This document shows, in pieces, positions 1 to 9,595 of a stretch of DNA of 64,000 nt; the first letter of the stretch is position 1, and each line of letters starts with the position of its first letter. A program made the translations under genes and the position numbers. The notes under the pieces were generated by a model that was not told the origin of the DNA, made no database searches, and was given only the letters and a program-made list of their open reading frames with translations. Origin of the DNA: Vibrio casei (lineage in GTDB: Bacteria; Pseudomonadota; Gammaproteobacteria; Enterobacterales; Vibrionaceae); contig NZ_AP018680.1 of the NCBI RefSeq assembly GCF_002218025.2, positions 1,860,001 to 1,924,000 on the forward strand. Direction: 5' to 3'.

Positions 1-846
1 AAATAAATCTTGTGGCTTTTTACCTAACACGTTAACTAACATGTTTAAGCGACCACGGTGAGCCATACCAATAACGACTTCACGCATGCCATTTGAGCCA
101 GCATGACGGATCAGTTCTTTCATCATTGGGATAAGTGCGTCACCGCCTTCTAGAGAGAAGCGTTTTGCACCCGGAAATTTCGCACCAAGATAACGCTCTA
201 AACCTTCAGCTGCTGTCAATTCATCAAGAAAGGTAAGCTTTTCTTCTTTAGAGAATGAACCTTCTCCAATCACTGATTCTAAACGATCTTGAATCCAACG
301 CTTTTCTTCAGTATTAGTAATATGCATGTACTCGGCGCCAATAGAGCCGCAGTAAATTTTATTTAGAGCTTGGTAAATATCTTTAAGAGGCATGGTGTCT
401 TGCCCGACGGCAAACGAACCAACATTAAATGACTCTTCAAAGTCTTCTGGGGAGAGGTTATGAAATTGTGGATCCAATTCAGCAACTGGTTCACGCTTCC
501 AGATATTAAGAGGGTCTAAACTTGCAGCTTGATGCCCACGGAAACGATAAGCATTGATTAACTGCAGGACTTTTACTTGTTTAGCATCGACATCAGGATC
601 ACTAACTTGGACATTGTAATGCTTTGTTTCTTTCGCTAATCGTCTGAAGTAGTCACGAACACGAGAATGTGGTTGTTCACCATTAGCAGGAGCTTCTACT
701 GGTAGGCTATCAAACACTTGTTTCCATTCGTCACCGACTAGATCGGGGTCACTAAGATACAGTTCGTAGAGTTCTTCTACGTAAGTTGCATTGGCGCCAG
801 CCAAGTGTGAAGACTCGAGCCATGCCTTCATCACGCCGTTGTGCAT
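1..846 (-). CDS. sucA: 2-oxoglutarate dehydrogenase E1 component, N-terminal part (cut by window edge)
   Basis: First 282 codons of the thiamine-diphosphate E1 subunit of the 2-oxoglutarate dehydrogenase complex, which decarboxylates 2-oxoglutarate and passes succinyl groups to SucB in the TCA cycle. The start ATG (846-844) follows an AAGGGA ribosome site. The N-terminus MHNGVMKAWLESSHLAGAN aligns with E. coli SucA (MQNSALKAWLDSSYLSGAN), and the frame stays open to base 1, where it reads ...GMAHRGRLNMLVNVLGKKP, the conserved E1 segment leading to the ThDP site. The gene lies downstream of sdhB on the same strand with a 142-bp gap, the enterobacterial sdh-suc order. The rest of the gene lies outside the window. 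Identification is secure. Confidence 0.95.
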   Translation of the reverse strand, partial: MHNGVMKAWLESSHLAGANATYVEELYELYLSDPDLVGDEWKQVFDSLPVEAPANGEQPHSRVRDYFRRLAKETKHYNVQVSDPDVDAKQVKVLQLINAYRFRGHQAASLDPLNIWKREPVAELDPQFHNLSPEDFEESFNVGSFAVGQDTMPLKDIYQALNKIYCGSIGAEYMHITNTEEKRWIQDRLESVIGEGSFSKEEKLTFLDELTAAEGLERYLGAKFPGAKRFSLEGGDALIPMMKELIRHAGSNGMREVVIGMAHRGRLNMLVNVLGKKPQDLF

Positions 847-988
847 ATTTTCCCTTAACCTGTTAGGTTTCAATTATGCCTCGACCATTATTATTCGAAC
901 TACCAATTATCCGAGTAATAAGTGCCGAATTGATAGCCGACTCATGCGAGCCGACTGTTCCTCGCTCATACAGAGCAATTCTTAATTT

Positions 989-1702
989 TTACACTGAACG
1001 ATTAATCAGCATTGTTTTGATGTGACCAATCGCTTTTGTTGGATTTAATCCCTTAGGACAAACACTGACACAGTTCATTATCTCATGACAACGAAAAACG
1101 CTAAATGCATCGTCAAGATTTGACAGGCGTTCATCTGTCGCCGTATCTCGGCTATCAATTAACCAACGATAGGCGGCTAATAAACCAGCTGGGCCAATAA
1201 ATTTATCCGGATTCCACCAGAAAGACGGACAAGATGTCGTACAACATGCGCACATAATGCAATCATACAAACCATCTAGATGAGCACGGTCTTCTGGTGA
1301 TTGTAGGTTTTCACGTGATGGTGGTAATTCACTATCATTGATCAAATAGGGTTTAACCTTGGCATAGTTATCATAAAACTGAGCCATATCAACAATAAGA
1401 TCGCGCACGACAGGTAAACCGGGAAGTGGACGAATGACCACTTTGCTTTTACCTAATAATGCCGATAAGGGTGTAATACACGCAAGGCCATTTTTACCGT
1501 TCATGTTCAAGCCATCGGAACCACATACGCCTTCACGACATGAGCGTCGAAACGAAATGCTTGGATCTTGTTCTTTCAATAAAATCAACGCATCCAACAC
1601 CATCATGTCAGAGCCTTCTTCTACTTCAAGCACATAATCCTTCATATAAGGCTTTTTATCAGCATCAGGATTGTAACGGTACAAAGAGAAATTAACTTTC
1701 AT
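989..1702 (-). CDS. sdhB: succinate dehydrogenase iron-sulfur subunit
   Basis: Iron-sulfur subunit (237 aa) of complex II, carrying electrons from the SdhA flavin to the membrane quinone site. The [2Fe-2S] ligands are Cys55, Cys60, Asp63 and Cys75 in CREGVCGSDGLNMNGKNGLA-C; the Asp ligand is also found in E. coli. The C-terminal ferredoxin-like half has Cys148-x2-Cys151-x2-Cys154-x3-Cys158 plus Cys205, Cys211 and Cys215 for the [4Fe-4S] and [3Fe-4S] clusters. It is the last gene of sdhCDAB, 14 bp after sdhA, and is followed by sucA. Length matches the family (E. coli 238 aa). Nothing odd. Confidence 0.97.
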   Translation of the reverse strand: MKVNFSLYRYNPDADKKPYMKDYVLEVEEGSDMMVLDALILLKEQDPSISFRRSCREGVCGSDGLNMNGKNGLACITPLSALLGKSKVVIRPLPGLPVVRDLIVDMAQFYDNYAKVKPYLINDSELPPSRENLQSPEDRAHLDGLYDCIMCACCTTSCPSFWWNPDKFIGPAGLLAAYRWLIDSRDTATDERLSNLDDAFSVFRCHEIMNCVSVCPKGLNPTKAIGHIKTMLINRSV

Positions 1703-1716
1703 TTGCTTTATCTCCC

Positions 1717-3483
1717 TTAGTAAACACGAGCTTTAGGTGGAAAGGCTTCACGCAGTACTGGCTGCATATTCACATCACGCTTAGACATTGCTTCCGTTAC
1801 CGGATTATAAATAGAGTGGCATAACCAATTTGCATCATCACGGTCTGGGAAGTCAAAACGTGCATGTGCACCACGACTTTCAGTACGGTAATTCGCTGCT
1901 ACTGCCGTTGCAAATGCCGTTTCCATTAAGTTGTCTAATTCTAAACATTCAATACGCTGCGTATTAAACTCGGTCGATTTATCAGATAAATAAGCATTTT
2001 TTAGACGCTCACGAATCACTTTTAGCTCTTCCAAGCCTTTCGCCATTGCATCGCCTTCACGGAATACCGAGAAGTTATTTTGCATACAGCTTTGTAAGTC
2101 TTTACGAATTTGCACTGGGTCTTCACCACCAGTGCTATTTTCCCAACGATTGTAGCGAGCTAAAGAAGCTTCAATATCTGCATCGGTTGCTTCTGGCGTT
2201 TCAGCTTGAAGCGCAAGTGTTTCACCTAAATGCAAACCAGTTGCTCGGCCAAATACCACTAAATCAAGTAATGAATTGCCTCCTAAACGGTTTGCTCCAT
2301 GTACCGATACTGAGGCGATTTCACCACAAGCAAACAAGCCTTGAACTTCTTGGTCTTGACCATTGGCATCTTGCTTAATTGCTTGGCCAGAAACCTGAGT
2401 TGGCACGCCACCCATCATATAGTGACAAGTAGGGATAACTGGAATCGGCTCTTTCACCGGATCAACGTGAGCAAAGGTACGGGATAATTCTAAAATACCA
2501 GGTAAGCGAGCATCTAAAACTTCCTTACCTAAATGATCAAGCTTCAATTTAATGTGGGGGCCCCAAGGACCATCACAGCCACGACCTTCACGAATTTCAA
2601 TCATCATTGAACGTGCTACTACGTCACGACCGGCTAGATCTTTCGCATTCGGTGCGTAACGCTCCATGAAACGTTCGCCATCTTTATTAAGAAGATAACC
2701 ACCTTCACCACGACAACCTTCAGTAACCAGTACACCTGCGCCAGCAATGCCGGTTGGGTGGAACTGCCACATTTCAATATCTTGCATTGGAACGCCAGCA
2801 CGCAATGCCATACCAACACCATCGCCAGTGTTAATGTGCGCATTGGTAGTCGATTGATAAATACGACCTGCACCACCAGTTGCCAGTACGGTTGCCTTGG
2901 CTTTGAAGTAGCAAATTTCACCGGTTTCCATACAAAGCGCAGTGGTACCTAAAACCGCACCTTCTTCATTTTTGACTAAATCAAGCGCGTACCACTCAGA
3001 GAAAATGGTGGTTTTGTGCTTGATGTTTTGCTGATAAAGCGTATGAAGCAATGCATGTCCAGTACGGTCAGCCGCAGCAGCCGTTCGAGCCGCTTGCTCG
3101 CCACCAAAATCTTTTGATTGACCGCCAAATGGACGCTGATAAATTGAACCATCTTCAAAGCGAGAAAATGGTAAGCCCATTTTTTCTAGTTCAATAACTG
3201 ACTCTGGACCATTCTTACACATATATTCAATGGCATTTTGGTCACCAATATAATCCGAACCTTTTACGGTATCGTACATGTGCCATTGCCAATCATCTTT
3301 ATGTGAATTACCTAACGCAACAGTGATACCACCTTGCGCAGAAACGGTATGAGAACGGGTTGGAAATACTTTTGATAGCAACGCACAAGATAGGCCTTGC
3401 TCTGAAATTTGTAAGGCAGCGCGCATACCTGCACCACCAGCGCCAATGACTACGGCATCGAATTCACGAACGGGAATACTCAC
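1717..3483 (-). CDS. sdhA: succinate dehydrogenase flavoprotein subunit
   Basis: Catalytic flavoprotein (588 aa) oxidising succinate to fumarate on the inner face of the membrane. The N-terminal dinucleotide fold reads [14 protein letters not shown] (residues 11-24). His45 in [11 protein letters not shown] is the covalent FAD attachment site. The substrate/capping segment includes HPTGI and RGEGGYLLN, and the C-terminus ends with the usual PKARVY. It abuts sdhD: the SdhA start is at 3483 and the sdhD stop ends at 3484, which implies translational coupling. Family length is 588 aa in E. coli. Confidence 0.97.
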   Translation of the reverse strand: MSIPVREFDAVVIGAGGAGMRAALQISEQGLSCALLSKVFPTRSHTVSAQGGITVALGNSHKDDWQWHMYDTVKGSDYIGDQNAIEYMCKNGPESVIELEKMGLPFSRFEDGSIYQRPFGGQSKDFGGEQAARTAAAADRTGHALLHTLYQQNIKHKTTIFSEWYALDLVKNEEGAVLGTTALCMETGEICYFKAKATVLATGGAGRIYQSTTNAHINTGDGVGMALRAGVPMQDIEMWQFHPTGIAGAGVLVTEGCRGEGGYLLNKDGERFMERYAPNAKDLAGRDVVARSMMIEIREGRGCDGPWGPHIKLKLDHLGKEVLDARLPGILELSRTFAHVDPVKEPIPVIPTCHYMMGGVPTQVSGQAIKQDANGQDQEVQGLFACGEIASVSVHGANRLGGNSLLDLVVFGRATGLHLGETLALQAETPEATDADIEASLARYNRWENSTGGEDPVQIRKDLQSCMQNNFSVFREGDAMAKGLEELKVIRERLKNAYLSDKSTEFNTQRIECLELDNLMETAFATAVAANYRTESRGAHARFDFPDRDDANWLCHSIYNPVTEAMSKRDVNMQPVLREAFPPKARVY

Positions 3484-3831
3484 TTAAACACCCCACAGAA
3501 TAAATAGACCAGAAAAGAAATACGCAACTAATGTCACTATGATGGCAAACTGCAACAAAGAACGTACCAAGGTTGGTTTAATGTAATCTGTCAATACTTG
3601 CCATAAACCAATCCACGCATGAATTAATACACATGCTAAAGCAATCATTGTAAAAACCTTGGTAAATGTTCCACCAAAAAACGATTGCCACGCGAGGTAA
3701 TTAATATCTGGTCCAAAAGCAAAAAAGCCAATCATATACGCAGTGTAAAGCGTCATGATAATGCCTGATGCTCTAATTAAGAGGTAGTCATGAACTCCAT
3801 TACGTCCGAATGAAGAAATGTGCTTTACCAT
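3484..3831 (-). CDS. sdhD: succinate dehydrogenase membrane anchor subunit SdhD
   Basis: Small membrane anchor (115 aa) that with SdhC binds haem b and ubiquinone. Three hydrophobic helices are visible (about 16-38, 58-78 and 89-112). His71 (LIHAW) is the haem ligand position, and Asp82-Tyr83 (LTDYIKP) match the E. coli quinone-site residues at identical numbers. The start overlaps the end of sdhC by 7 bp and the stop abuts sdhA, so the operon is tightly packed. Confidence 0.95.
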   Translation of the reverse strand: MVKHISSFGRNGVHDYLLIRASGIIMTLYTAYMIGFFAFGPDINYLAWQSFFGGTFTKVFTMIALACVLIHAWIGLWQVLTDYIKPTLVRSLLQFAIIVTLVAYFFSGLFILWGV

Positions 3832-4217
3832 ACAAGAACTCCTGCTAATACCGATAATACAGCTGTTAAACCGAAAACCACTTTCGCGCTCAGGGCGCCG
3901 CCTTCTAACTCTTCAAAATACTTTAGATCCATTAACAAATGACGGATACCACCACAAATGTGATACGCCAACGCTGTTAAAATGCCCCAAAGAATAAATT
4001 TCACTACAAAGCCATCAACGAGATTTGAAGCTTGAGCGAAACCAAGAGGAGAAGATAGTGAAGTGGCGAGTAGCCATAGTAAGATACCAACAGAAACAAA
4101 CATAATGACACCAGACACACGGTGCACAATGGATGCTATTGCGGAAATAGGGAAATGTATCGTTTGTAAATCTAAGTTAACCGGTCTGGACTTTCTTTCT
4201 TTCACGGGTGTGCTCAC
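3825..4217 (-). CDS. sdhC: succinate dehydrogenase cytochrome b556 subunit SdhC
   Basis: First gene of sdhCDAB: cytochrome b556 anchor (130 aa) of complex II. The core RPVNLDLQTI...SIVHRVSGV contains the quinone-site Ser29 and Arg33 equivalents, and His86 (AYHICGGIRH) is the haem ligand equivalent. There are three membrane helices. The chosen start is GTG 4217, preceded by GGAG four bases upstream; the reading frame aligns with E. coli SdhC (130 residues here, close to the family length). It is transcribed divergently from gltA across 402 bp. Confidence 0.95.
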   Translation of the reverse strand: MSTPVKERKSRPVNLDLQTIHFPISAIASIVHRVSGVIMFVSVGILLWLLATSLSSPLGFAQASNLVDGFVVKFILWGILTALAYHICGGIRHLLMDLKYFEELEGGALSAKVVFGLTAVLSVLAGVLVW

Positions 4218-4289
4218 TCAGCTCCATACTAGAGCATTATTATTTATAATTATCGACATCGACATAGAAAAGCCAACACCTTGTTACTA

Positions 4290-4349
4290 TTTAATTAACA
4301 ACTTCAGTCCATAACACCCAGTTTATCTATGAATTTTATGTTAATTAAA
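4290..4349. promoter_or_regulatory. sdhC-gltA divergent control region with inverted ArcA-like sites
   Basis: The 402-bp gap between sdhC and gltA (4218-4619) holds no ORF. It contains TTTAATTAAC at 4290-4299 and its exact reverse complement GTTAATTAAA at 4340-4349. The latter is the core of the ArcA-P box known from E. coli (GTTAATTAAATGTTA), and ArcA represses sdh and gltA there. The two cores lie 50 bp apart in opposite orientation. The gltA ribosome site is AAAGGAGAATGTC before ATG 4620. The ArcA assignment is an inference from the motif and the conserved gene pair. Confidence 0.5.
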
Positions 4350-4619
4350 TTTCTACTTTATCAGCATTCAGCTTTCCAAACTCTTGATAAAATAAGGCGT
4401 TAACTAATATCTCCTGATGTACTATACGGCCGCTAGCATATGAATTCAATTGATGTAACAAAATATGCTACATAGAACATATTTTTAACTTTTTCCATGT
4501 TAAAAATCAAAAGCAGCACACATAACCAACGAGAACAATTGACTTTAACCTCTAATCTAAGTACAAAAACCCCACACAAAAAATCCTGGATGGATTAATA
4601 ATATACAAAGGAGAATGTC

Positions 4620-5909
4620 ATGGCGGATAAGAAAGCGACCCTTCATATCGAAGGTCAAGCACCTATTGAGCTCCCGATTTTAAGCGGAACTAATGGTCCA
4701 GATGTTGTGGATGTTCGTAAACTAGGTGCTAGTGGTTATTTTACTTTTGACCCTGGTTTTCTTGCTACTGCGTCTTGCGAATCCCAAATTACTTACATCG
4801 ATGGTGGTAAAGGTATCCTTCTACACCGCGGTTATCCTATCGATCAACTTGCTAATAATGCTGATTATCTAGAAGTATGCTACATCTTACTTTATGGCGA
4901 AGCCCCAACTCGCGCTGAATACGAAAAATTCAAAAAGATTGTGGCAAACCATACAATGGTTCATGAGCAAATCGCCAGCTTCTTCCATGGCTTCCGCCGC
5001 GATGCTCACCCGATGGCGGTAATGTGTGGTGTGGTAGGCGCTTTAGCTGCTTTCTACCATGATTCTTTAGACATCAATAATGAAACTCACCGAGAAATTA
5101 CAGCTTTCCGTTTATTGTCTAAAATGCCAACATTGGCTTCAATGTGTTACAAGTACTCGATTGGACAACCATTCATTTACCCGCGTAATGATTTAGATTA
5201 CGCAAGTAACTTCTTACATATGATGTTTGCAAATCCTTGTGAAGAGTACAATGTGAACCCTGTCGTTGCCCGCGCAATGGATAAAATCTTCACATTACAT
5301 GCAGATCATGAACAAAATGCCTCTACATCAACCGTGCGTCTTGCCGGCTCATCAGGCGCGAATCCATTTGCTTGTATTGCTGCAGGTATTGCATCACTTT
5401 GGGGGCCTGCTCATGGCGGCGCTAACGAAGCGTGTCTTCGTATGCTAGAAGAGATTGGTAGCGTTGATAATATTGAAGAATACGTTGCAAAAGCAAAAGA
5501 TAAAGATGACCCATTCCGTTTAATGGGCTTTGGTCACCGCGTTTATAAAAACCATGACCCACGTGCAACGGTAATGCGTCAAGCTTGTCATGACGTATTA
5601 CAAGAACTAAACATTGAAGACCCACTGCTTGATGTGGCTATGGAACTTGAGCGCATTGCGCTTTCAGATCCCTACTTTATCGAGAAGAAACTGTACCCGA
5701 ACGTCGATTTTTATTCTGGTATCATTCTGAAAGCAATTGGTATTCCTATTTCAATGTTTACCGTAATTTTTGCACTATCACGTACCATTGGTTGGATTGC
5801 ACACTGGAATGAAATGCATGCAGATCCAGACAATCGCATCGGTCGCCCACGCCAGTTATACACTGGTCTATCAAGCCGTGATTTCCAGCCATTACAAGAA
5901 AGAGAATAA
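4620..5909 (+). CDS. gltA: type II citrate synthase
   Basis: Condenses acetyl-CoA and oxaloacetate to citrate at TCA cycle entry (429 aa; E. coli 427). Catalytic residues are visible: His265 ([10 protein letters not shown]), His306 (GFGHRVYK) and Asp363 (NVDFYSG), with the nearby [10 protein letters not shown] segment. The length and N-terminal beta-rich extension (residues 1-50) are of the hexameric, NADH-inhibited Gram-negative type. The start has an excellent AAAGGAG. It is monocistronic, ending at a strong hairpin, and divergent from sdhCDAB. Confidence 0.97.
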   Translation: MADKKATLHIEGQAPIELPILSGTNGPDVVDVRKLGASGYFTFDPGFLATASCESQITYIDGGKGILLHRGYPIDQLANNADYLEVCYILLYGEAPTRAEYEKFKKIVANHTMVHEQIASFFHGFRRDAHPMAVMCGVVGALAAFYHDSLDINNETHREITAFRLLSKMPTLASMCYKYSIGQPFIYPRNDLDYASNFLHMMFANPCEEYNVNPVVARAMDKIFTLHADHEQNASTSTVRLAGSSGANPFACIAAGIASLWGPAHGGANEACLRMLEEIGSVDNIEEYVAKAKDKDDPFRLMGFGHRVYKNHDPRATVMRQACHDVLQELNIEDPLLDVAMELERIALSDPYFIEKKLYPNVDFYSGIILKAIGIPISMFTVIFALSRTIGWIAHWNEMHADPDNRIGRPRQLYTGLSSRDFQPLQERE

Positions 5910-5941
5910 TCGAAGTACGATACTAATCATCGTATGAAATA

Positions 5942-5972
5942 AAAAACCACTGACTTTTAATCAGTGGTTTTT
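5942..5972. terminator. bidirectional terminator between gltA and ybgI
   Basis: Perfect 12-bp stem AAAAACCACTGA / TCAGTGGTTTTT with a 7-nt loop, A-rich on the left and T-rich on the right. It can serve both the convergent gltA (plus) and ybgI (minus). Confidence 0.9.
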
Positions 5973-6005
5973 CTATTCAGCTAAATCAAGAATATAAAGA
6001 CAATT

Positions 6006-6764
6006 CTATACTGGATTGTCAATATCAATAAATTCAACATCAAAATTATACTCTTTAGCAAGCCACTCACCGAGCGCTCTAACACCATAACGTTCTGTAG
6101 CATGATGACCGGCAGCAAAATAGTGAATTCCTAACTCACGAGCAATGTAAGTCGTCCTTTCAGATATCTCACCTGAAATAAAAGCATCCAGTCCAAATTT
6201 GGAAGCTAACTCTAAGTAATCTTGCCCACCACCCGTGCACCACCCAACCGTTTTGATTTTTTTATCAGCATCATTCGGCTCAATATGTAAAGGTTGACGA
6301 TTCAAGGCGTTATCAATACGATCTTCAAGCTGCTTTCCAGTTAATGCGACATGAAACGAGCCATGCATAGCGACAGATTGAGCATGACCTTCCAAACCGC
6401 CTTCCACTTTAATATCAAGTAAACCAGCAAGTTGTGCGTTATTCCCTAAGCGAGGATGAATATCTAAAGGTAAATGGTAAGCATATAAATTAATGTCATT
6501 TTGGATTAATGCTCGAATACGATCCCCTTTCATACCAACAATTGGTTCCGCTTCGCCTTTCCAGAAGTAACCATGATGTACAAGCATAGCATCCGCTTTA
6601 GCCGCTATCGCCGCTTCAATAAGCGCTTTCGAGGCAGTAACGCCCGTCACAATTTTTTGAACGTTTTTACAACCTTGCACTTGTAAACCATTTGGACAAT
6701 AGTCTTTTACCAGTTGTGGTGATAGAGTTTGATTTAAAAGTTGTTCAAGCTGTATGTTATTCAT
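6006..6764 (-). CDS. ybgI: Nif3-like dinuclear metal centre protein YbgI
   Basis: Member of the Nif3/YbgI family (252 aa from the chosen start; E. coli 247), a cytoplasmic protein with a dinuclear metal site. The reaction is poorly defined; it has been described as a type 2 GTP cyclohydrolase I-like or general metal hydrolase. Metal-binding motifs are VHHGYFWKG and AAGHHATERYGV near the C-terminus, plus HLPLDIHP. A longer frame exists from a TTG at 6803, but ATG 6764 (MNNIQLEQLL) aligns with E. coli MKNTELEQLI, so I use that start; its ribosome site is only a distant AAGG. The gene sits beside sdh/gltA as in many relatives. Confidence 0.9.
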   Translation of the reverse strand: MNNIQLEQLLNQTLSPQLVKDYCPNGLQVQGCKNVQKIVTGVTASKALIEAAIAAKADAMLVHHGYFWKGEAEPIVGMKGDRIRALIQNDINLYAYHLPLDIHPRLGNNAQLAGLLDIKVEGGLEGHAQSVAMHGSFHVALTGKQLEDRIDNALNRQPLHIEPNDADKKIKTVGWCTGGGQDYLELASKFGLDAFISGEISERTTYIARELGIHYFAAGHHATERYGVRALGEWLAKEYNFDVEFIDIDNPV

Positions 6765-6839
6765 TATGTCTACGGCCTTATTAAATAATTCATTTGAGGG
6801 CAATACTTTTCTTGTTCAATGCAAGTTATTACTATTGGC

Positions 6840-6912
6840 TTATAACAACTTATAGGTTTATAACCATTATGTATTTATAACCATGGTACGTTTATAACAA
6901 CGAGTTTATAGC
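6840..6912 (+). repeat. array of five TTATAAC heptamers at about 17-bp spacing
   Basis: TTATAAC occurs at 6840, 6858, 6875 and 6892, with TTATAGC at 6906; start-to-start distances are 18, 17, 17 and 14 bp. The surrounding bases are partly conserved too (TTTATAACCAT, TTTATAACAAC). The array fills the divergent gap between ybgI and the DUF1853 gene (6765-6952). It could be a decayed minisatellite or a set of operator/iteron-like sites. No function is known to me. Confidence 0.6.
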
Positions 6913-6952
6913 AACTGATGGTCAAAAGTCTAAATTAAGGGATCCTGTAAGC

Positions 6953-7801
6953 GTGCCGATATCAAAATATGTTATTTCACTCAATGAGCAAACCGCACTT
7001 TTTAAAAAAATTAGTGATTGGATTGCTTGTACCCCCCCATTGTTAAAACCAAATAATACATTAGCTGAAATACCTTTCCACTCAAGTACTGAAGTGCCTT
7101 CTCTGTCTTATGCTGGCAATTCACGCCTTGGATTTTGGTACCAACATTTGTGTTTGCAGCATTTTCATGCTCATCCTGATTACCAGTTAATTGACGAAGA
7201 AATACAACTCAATGATAATGGACGAACCATCGGTGCAATAGACTTCATTGTAAAACATCTCCCAACTGATACCATCGAGCACTGGGAAGTCGCCATCAAG
7301 TTTTATATTCTGTTTGATGATTTATGGTTTGGGCCTAATAGCAAAGATCGATTGGATTTAAAGTTATCTCACATGCTAGAGCATCAATTAAACATGTCCA
7401 ATCATGAATGCTTTAAACAACAATACCCTCGATTAGAAAACATACATCCACAGTTATTATTGCAAGGTCGGTTGTACACCAACCCATTTAGAAGACAACA
7501 TATTCCTACATCGTGCTTGGGTTATGGCATAAATAGTAGCCAAATTAATGGATATTGGTGCTTCTGGAGTGAGTTTGAAAAGGTGGAAGAACCACTTTAT
7601 GTGTTAAAAAAAGGGCAATGGCTAACCGGACGAAGTAATAACAATCAACTGTTAACATCCGAAACAGATGAATTTGTACATTGTCAGTCAAAGTCTGGTG
7701 ATTTTTGGTTTGTTCTACCAAACGACTGGCCATATAACCATTCCAGCCATAAAAAAAATGTTAATAGCAGAAGTCCTGAGCATAAAAAAGCGAGAAGTTA
7801 A
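6953..7801 (+). CDS. DUF1853 family protein
   Basis: A 282-aa cytoplasmic protein that I recognise as DUF1853, a family common in Vibrio and relatives with no assigned function. The N-terminal half has LGFWYQHLCLQHF and then GAIDFIV...EHWEVAIKFY: an Asp followed about 15 residues later by Glu-x3-Lys in a beta-strand-like context. This is reminiscent of the PD-(D/E)XK nuclease core, and I infer a nuclease-like fold but no activity. The C-terminal 30 residues are basic and Ser/His/Lys-rich. The start is GTG 6953 after AAGGGATCC. The gene is single, divergent from ybgI and convergent with pgm. Confidence 0.7.
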   Translation: MPISKYVISLNEQTALFKKISDWIACTPPLLKPNNTLAEIPFHSSTEVPSLSYAGNSRLGFWYQHLCLQHFHAHPDYQLIDEEIQLNDNGRTIGAIDFIVKHLPTDTIEHWEVAIKFYILFDDLWFGPNSKDRLDLKLSHMLEHQLNMSNHECFKQQYPRLENIHPQLLLQGRLYTNPFRRQHIPTSCLGYGINSSQINGYWCFWSEFEKVEEPLYVLKKGQWLTGRSNNNQLLTSETDEFVHCQSKSGDFWFVLPNDWPYNHSSHKKNVNSRSPEHKKARS

Positions 7802-7821
7802 GTATCACTTAGCTCTCGCTT
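7788..7821. terminator. bidirectional terminator between the DUF1853 gene and pgm
   Basis: A hairpin of 14 bp with one mismatch (AAGCGAGAAGTTAA / TTAGCTCTCGCTT) overlaps the stop codon of the DUF1853 gene. It has an A tract on the left and a T-rich stretch on the right, so it can serve both convergent genes. Confidence 0.75.
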
Positions 7822-7846
7822 CTAATCATTTTTATATCATCGCGCT

Positions 7847-9481
7847 TTACAGATCCGCATTAGAAAAGACTTGATTAACTATCTCTTGCGCCTCTTGTTC
7901 AATTAATTTTAGATGCTCCTTTCCTTTGAAGCTTTCACAATAAATTTTATAGATATCTTCAGTACCTGATGGGCGTGCCGCAAACCAACCATTTTCCGTT
8001 GTTACTTTTAGCCCACCGATCGCAGCGCCATTTCCTTGCGCATGAGTTAAACGAGCGATAATTTGTTCCCCTGCTAATTTATCCGCGCTTACCATTTCAG
8101 CCGACATATTTTTCAAGACATTTTTCTGCTCTATATTTGCTACCGCTTGAATACGGTTATATTCAGATGAACCATGTTTTTCAGCCAATTGGTTATAATA
8201 TTGCTGAGGGTTCATTCCTGTTACTGCGGTAATTTCTGCCGCAAGTAAGCATAGAATAATGCCATCTTTATCGGTAGACCAAGGCGTGCCATCTTTACGT
8301 AGGAAAGAAGCCCCTGCACTTTCTTCACCACCAAATCCAAAGCGACCTTCATATAAGCCATCAACAAACCATTTAAAACCGACAGGCACTTCGCAAAGTT
8401 CTCGCCCAAGGTCGGCAACAACACGGTCAATAATTGCGCTTGAAACTAAGGTTTTCCCAACTTGAACCTCATTTCCCCACTCATTACGGTGGCGAAATAA
8501 ATAGTCAATACATACGGCTAAATAATGGTTTGGATCCATCAAACCCTGTGGCGTCACAATACCATGCCGATCATAATCTGGGTCATTACCAAATGCTAAA
8601 TCATAATCATCTTTCAACGCGAGTAAACTCGCCATTGCGTACGGTGATGAACAATCCATTCTAATAACACCATCTTTATCCAACGTCATAAATTGAAAAG
8701 ATGGGTCTACTATTTCGTTAACCAAAGTGATATCAAGATTATAGGTCGATGCAATACGTCGCCAATATTCAATTCCAGCACCGCCTAATGGATCAATACC
8801 TATTTTAATATTTGATTTCTGAATCACATCCATATCAATAACGTTGATTAAGTCATCGACATAAGGTTGAACAAAATCAATCTCAACTATTTTTTCCAAC
8901 GCTTGGCTTGAACGTTTTACACCCTCCAGCTGGCGCACAATGTATTGGTTGGCTAAATCTTCAATACGTTGTGTAATTTCACCTTCGGCTGGACCTCCAT
9001 GGCTTGGGTTATATTTTATCCCACCATCTTGGGGTGGATTATGAGATGGAGTAATCACAATACCATCTGCTTTATCCGCATGTTTTAAGTTATAAGTCAA
9101 AATAGCATGAGAAATCCCCGGCGTTGGGGTGAAGCCATTATTGTCTTGTACAATGACCTTAATATCATTGGCGATAAGTACATCAATCACAGAACGAAAT
9201 GCAGGTTCAGACAAAGCATGAGTATCTTTACCTACGAACATAGGTCCTGTTAAACCTGCCATTTTTCTCTCATCAACCACTGCCTGAGTAATCGCTAGAA
9301 TATGCGTTTGATTAAAAGTCGATTTTGAAGAACTGCCTCGATGCCCTGATGTTCCAAATAACACTTTATGTGCGGAATTTTTAGCATTTGGTTCAATTAA
9401 AAAGTAATCACTGACTAAAGAAGGAATATTAATTAAATCTTTAGGTAAAGTGTGCGTGCCTGCTCTAGGGTGAATAGCCAT
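7847..9481 (-). CDS. pgm: phosphoglucomutase (alpha-D-glucose phosphate-specific)
   Basis: Interconverts glucose 1-phosphate and glucose 6-phosphate (544 aa; E. coli Pgm 546). The phosphoserine loop is [11 protein letters not shown] with Ser146 as the phosphate carrier. The metal-binding loop is [10 protein letters not shown], the sugar-specificity loop [10 protein letters not shown], and the C-terminal phosphate-binding motif [10 protein letters not shown]. The N-terminal [10 protein letters not shown] is also typical. It lies downstream of seqA, the usual seqA-pgm order, but a perfect hairpin between them suggests pgm has its own promoter or depends on readthrough. Confidence 0.97.
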   Translation of the reverse strand: MAIHPRAGTHTLPKDLINIPSLVSDYFLIEPNAKNSAHKVLFGTSGHRGSSSKSTFNQTHILAITQAVVDERKMAGLTGPMFVGKDTHALSEPAFRSVIDVLIANDIKVIVQDNNGFTPTPGISHAILTYNLKHADKADGIVITPSHNPPQDGGIKYNPSHGGPAEGEITQRIEDLANQYIVRQLEGVKRSSQALEKIVEIDFVQPYVDDLINVIDMDVIQKSNIKIGIDPLGGAGIEYWRRIASTYNLDITLVNEIVDPSFQFMTLDKDGVIRMDCSSPYAMASLLALKDDYDLAFGNDPDYDRHGIVTPQGLMDPNHYLAVCIDYLFRHRNEWGNEVQVGKTLVSSAIIDRVVADLGRELCEVPVGFKWFVDGLYEGRFGFGGEESAGASFLRKDGTPWSTDKDGIILCLLAAEITAVTGMNPQQYYNQLAEKHGSSEYNRIQAVANIEQKNVLKNMSAEMVSADKLAGEQIIARLTHAQGNGAAIGGLKVTTENGWFAARPSGTEDIYKIYCESFKGKEHLKLIEQEAQEIVNQVFSNADL

Positions 9482-9514
9482 TACAAGTCCTTTTCAATAA
9501 TTTCAAAATTAAAA

Positions 9515-9552
9515 AGCCTCATAATATGTGATGATTCAAATATTATGAGGCT
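9515..9552 (-). terminator. intrinsic terminator after seqA
   Basis: Perfect 13-bp stem AGCCTCATAATAT / ATATTATGAGGCT with a 12-nt loop. On the minus strand it is followed by TTTTTA, so it stops seqA transcription before pgm. Confidence 0.85.
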
Positions 9553-9595
9553 CGATTCAATGGGAGACTAAATGCTTACTTAATGACAAGCTCAA

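Noticed and set aside
791..985. 64-codon plus-strand frame overlapping the sucA start
   Set aside because: It runs antisense through the sucA N-terminus and its leader, has no ribosome site and encodes nothing recognisable.
4441..4480. TGTA...TACA dyad upstream of gltA as a CRP site
   Set aside because: The half-sites are 11 bp apart, not the spacing CRP needs, and lack the central G/C of TGTGA/TCACA.
6840..6912. TTATAAC array as a DnaA-box cluster or origin
   Set aside because: DnaA boxes need TTATNCACA; these read TTATAACAA or TTATAACCA. No AT-rich unwinding region or replication gene is beside it.
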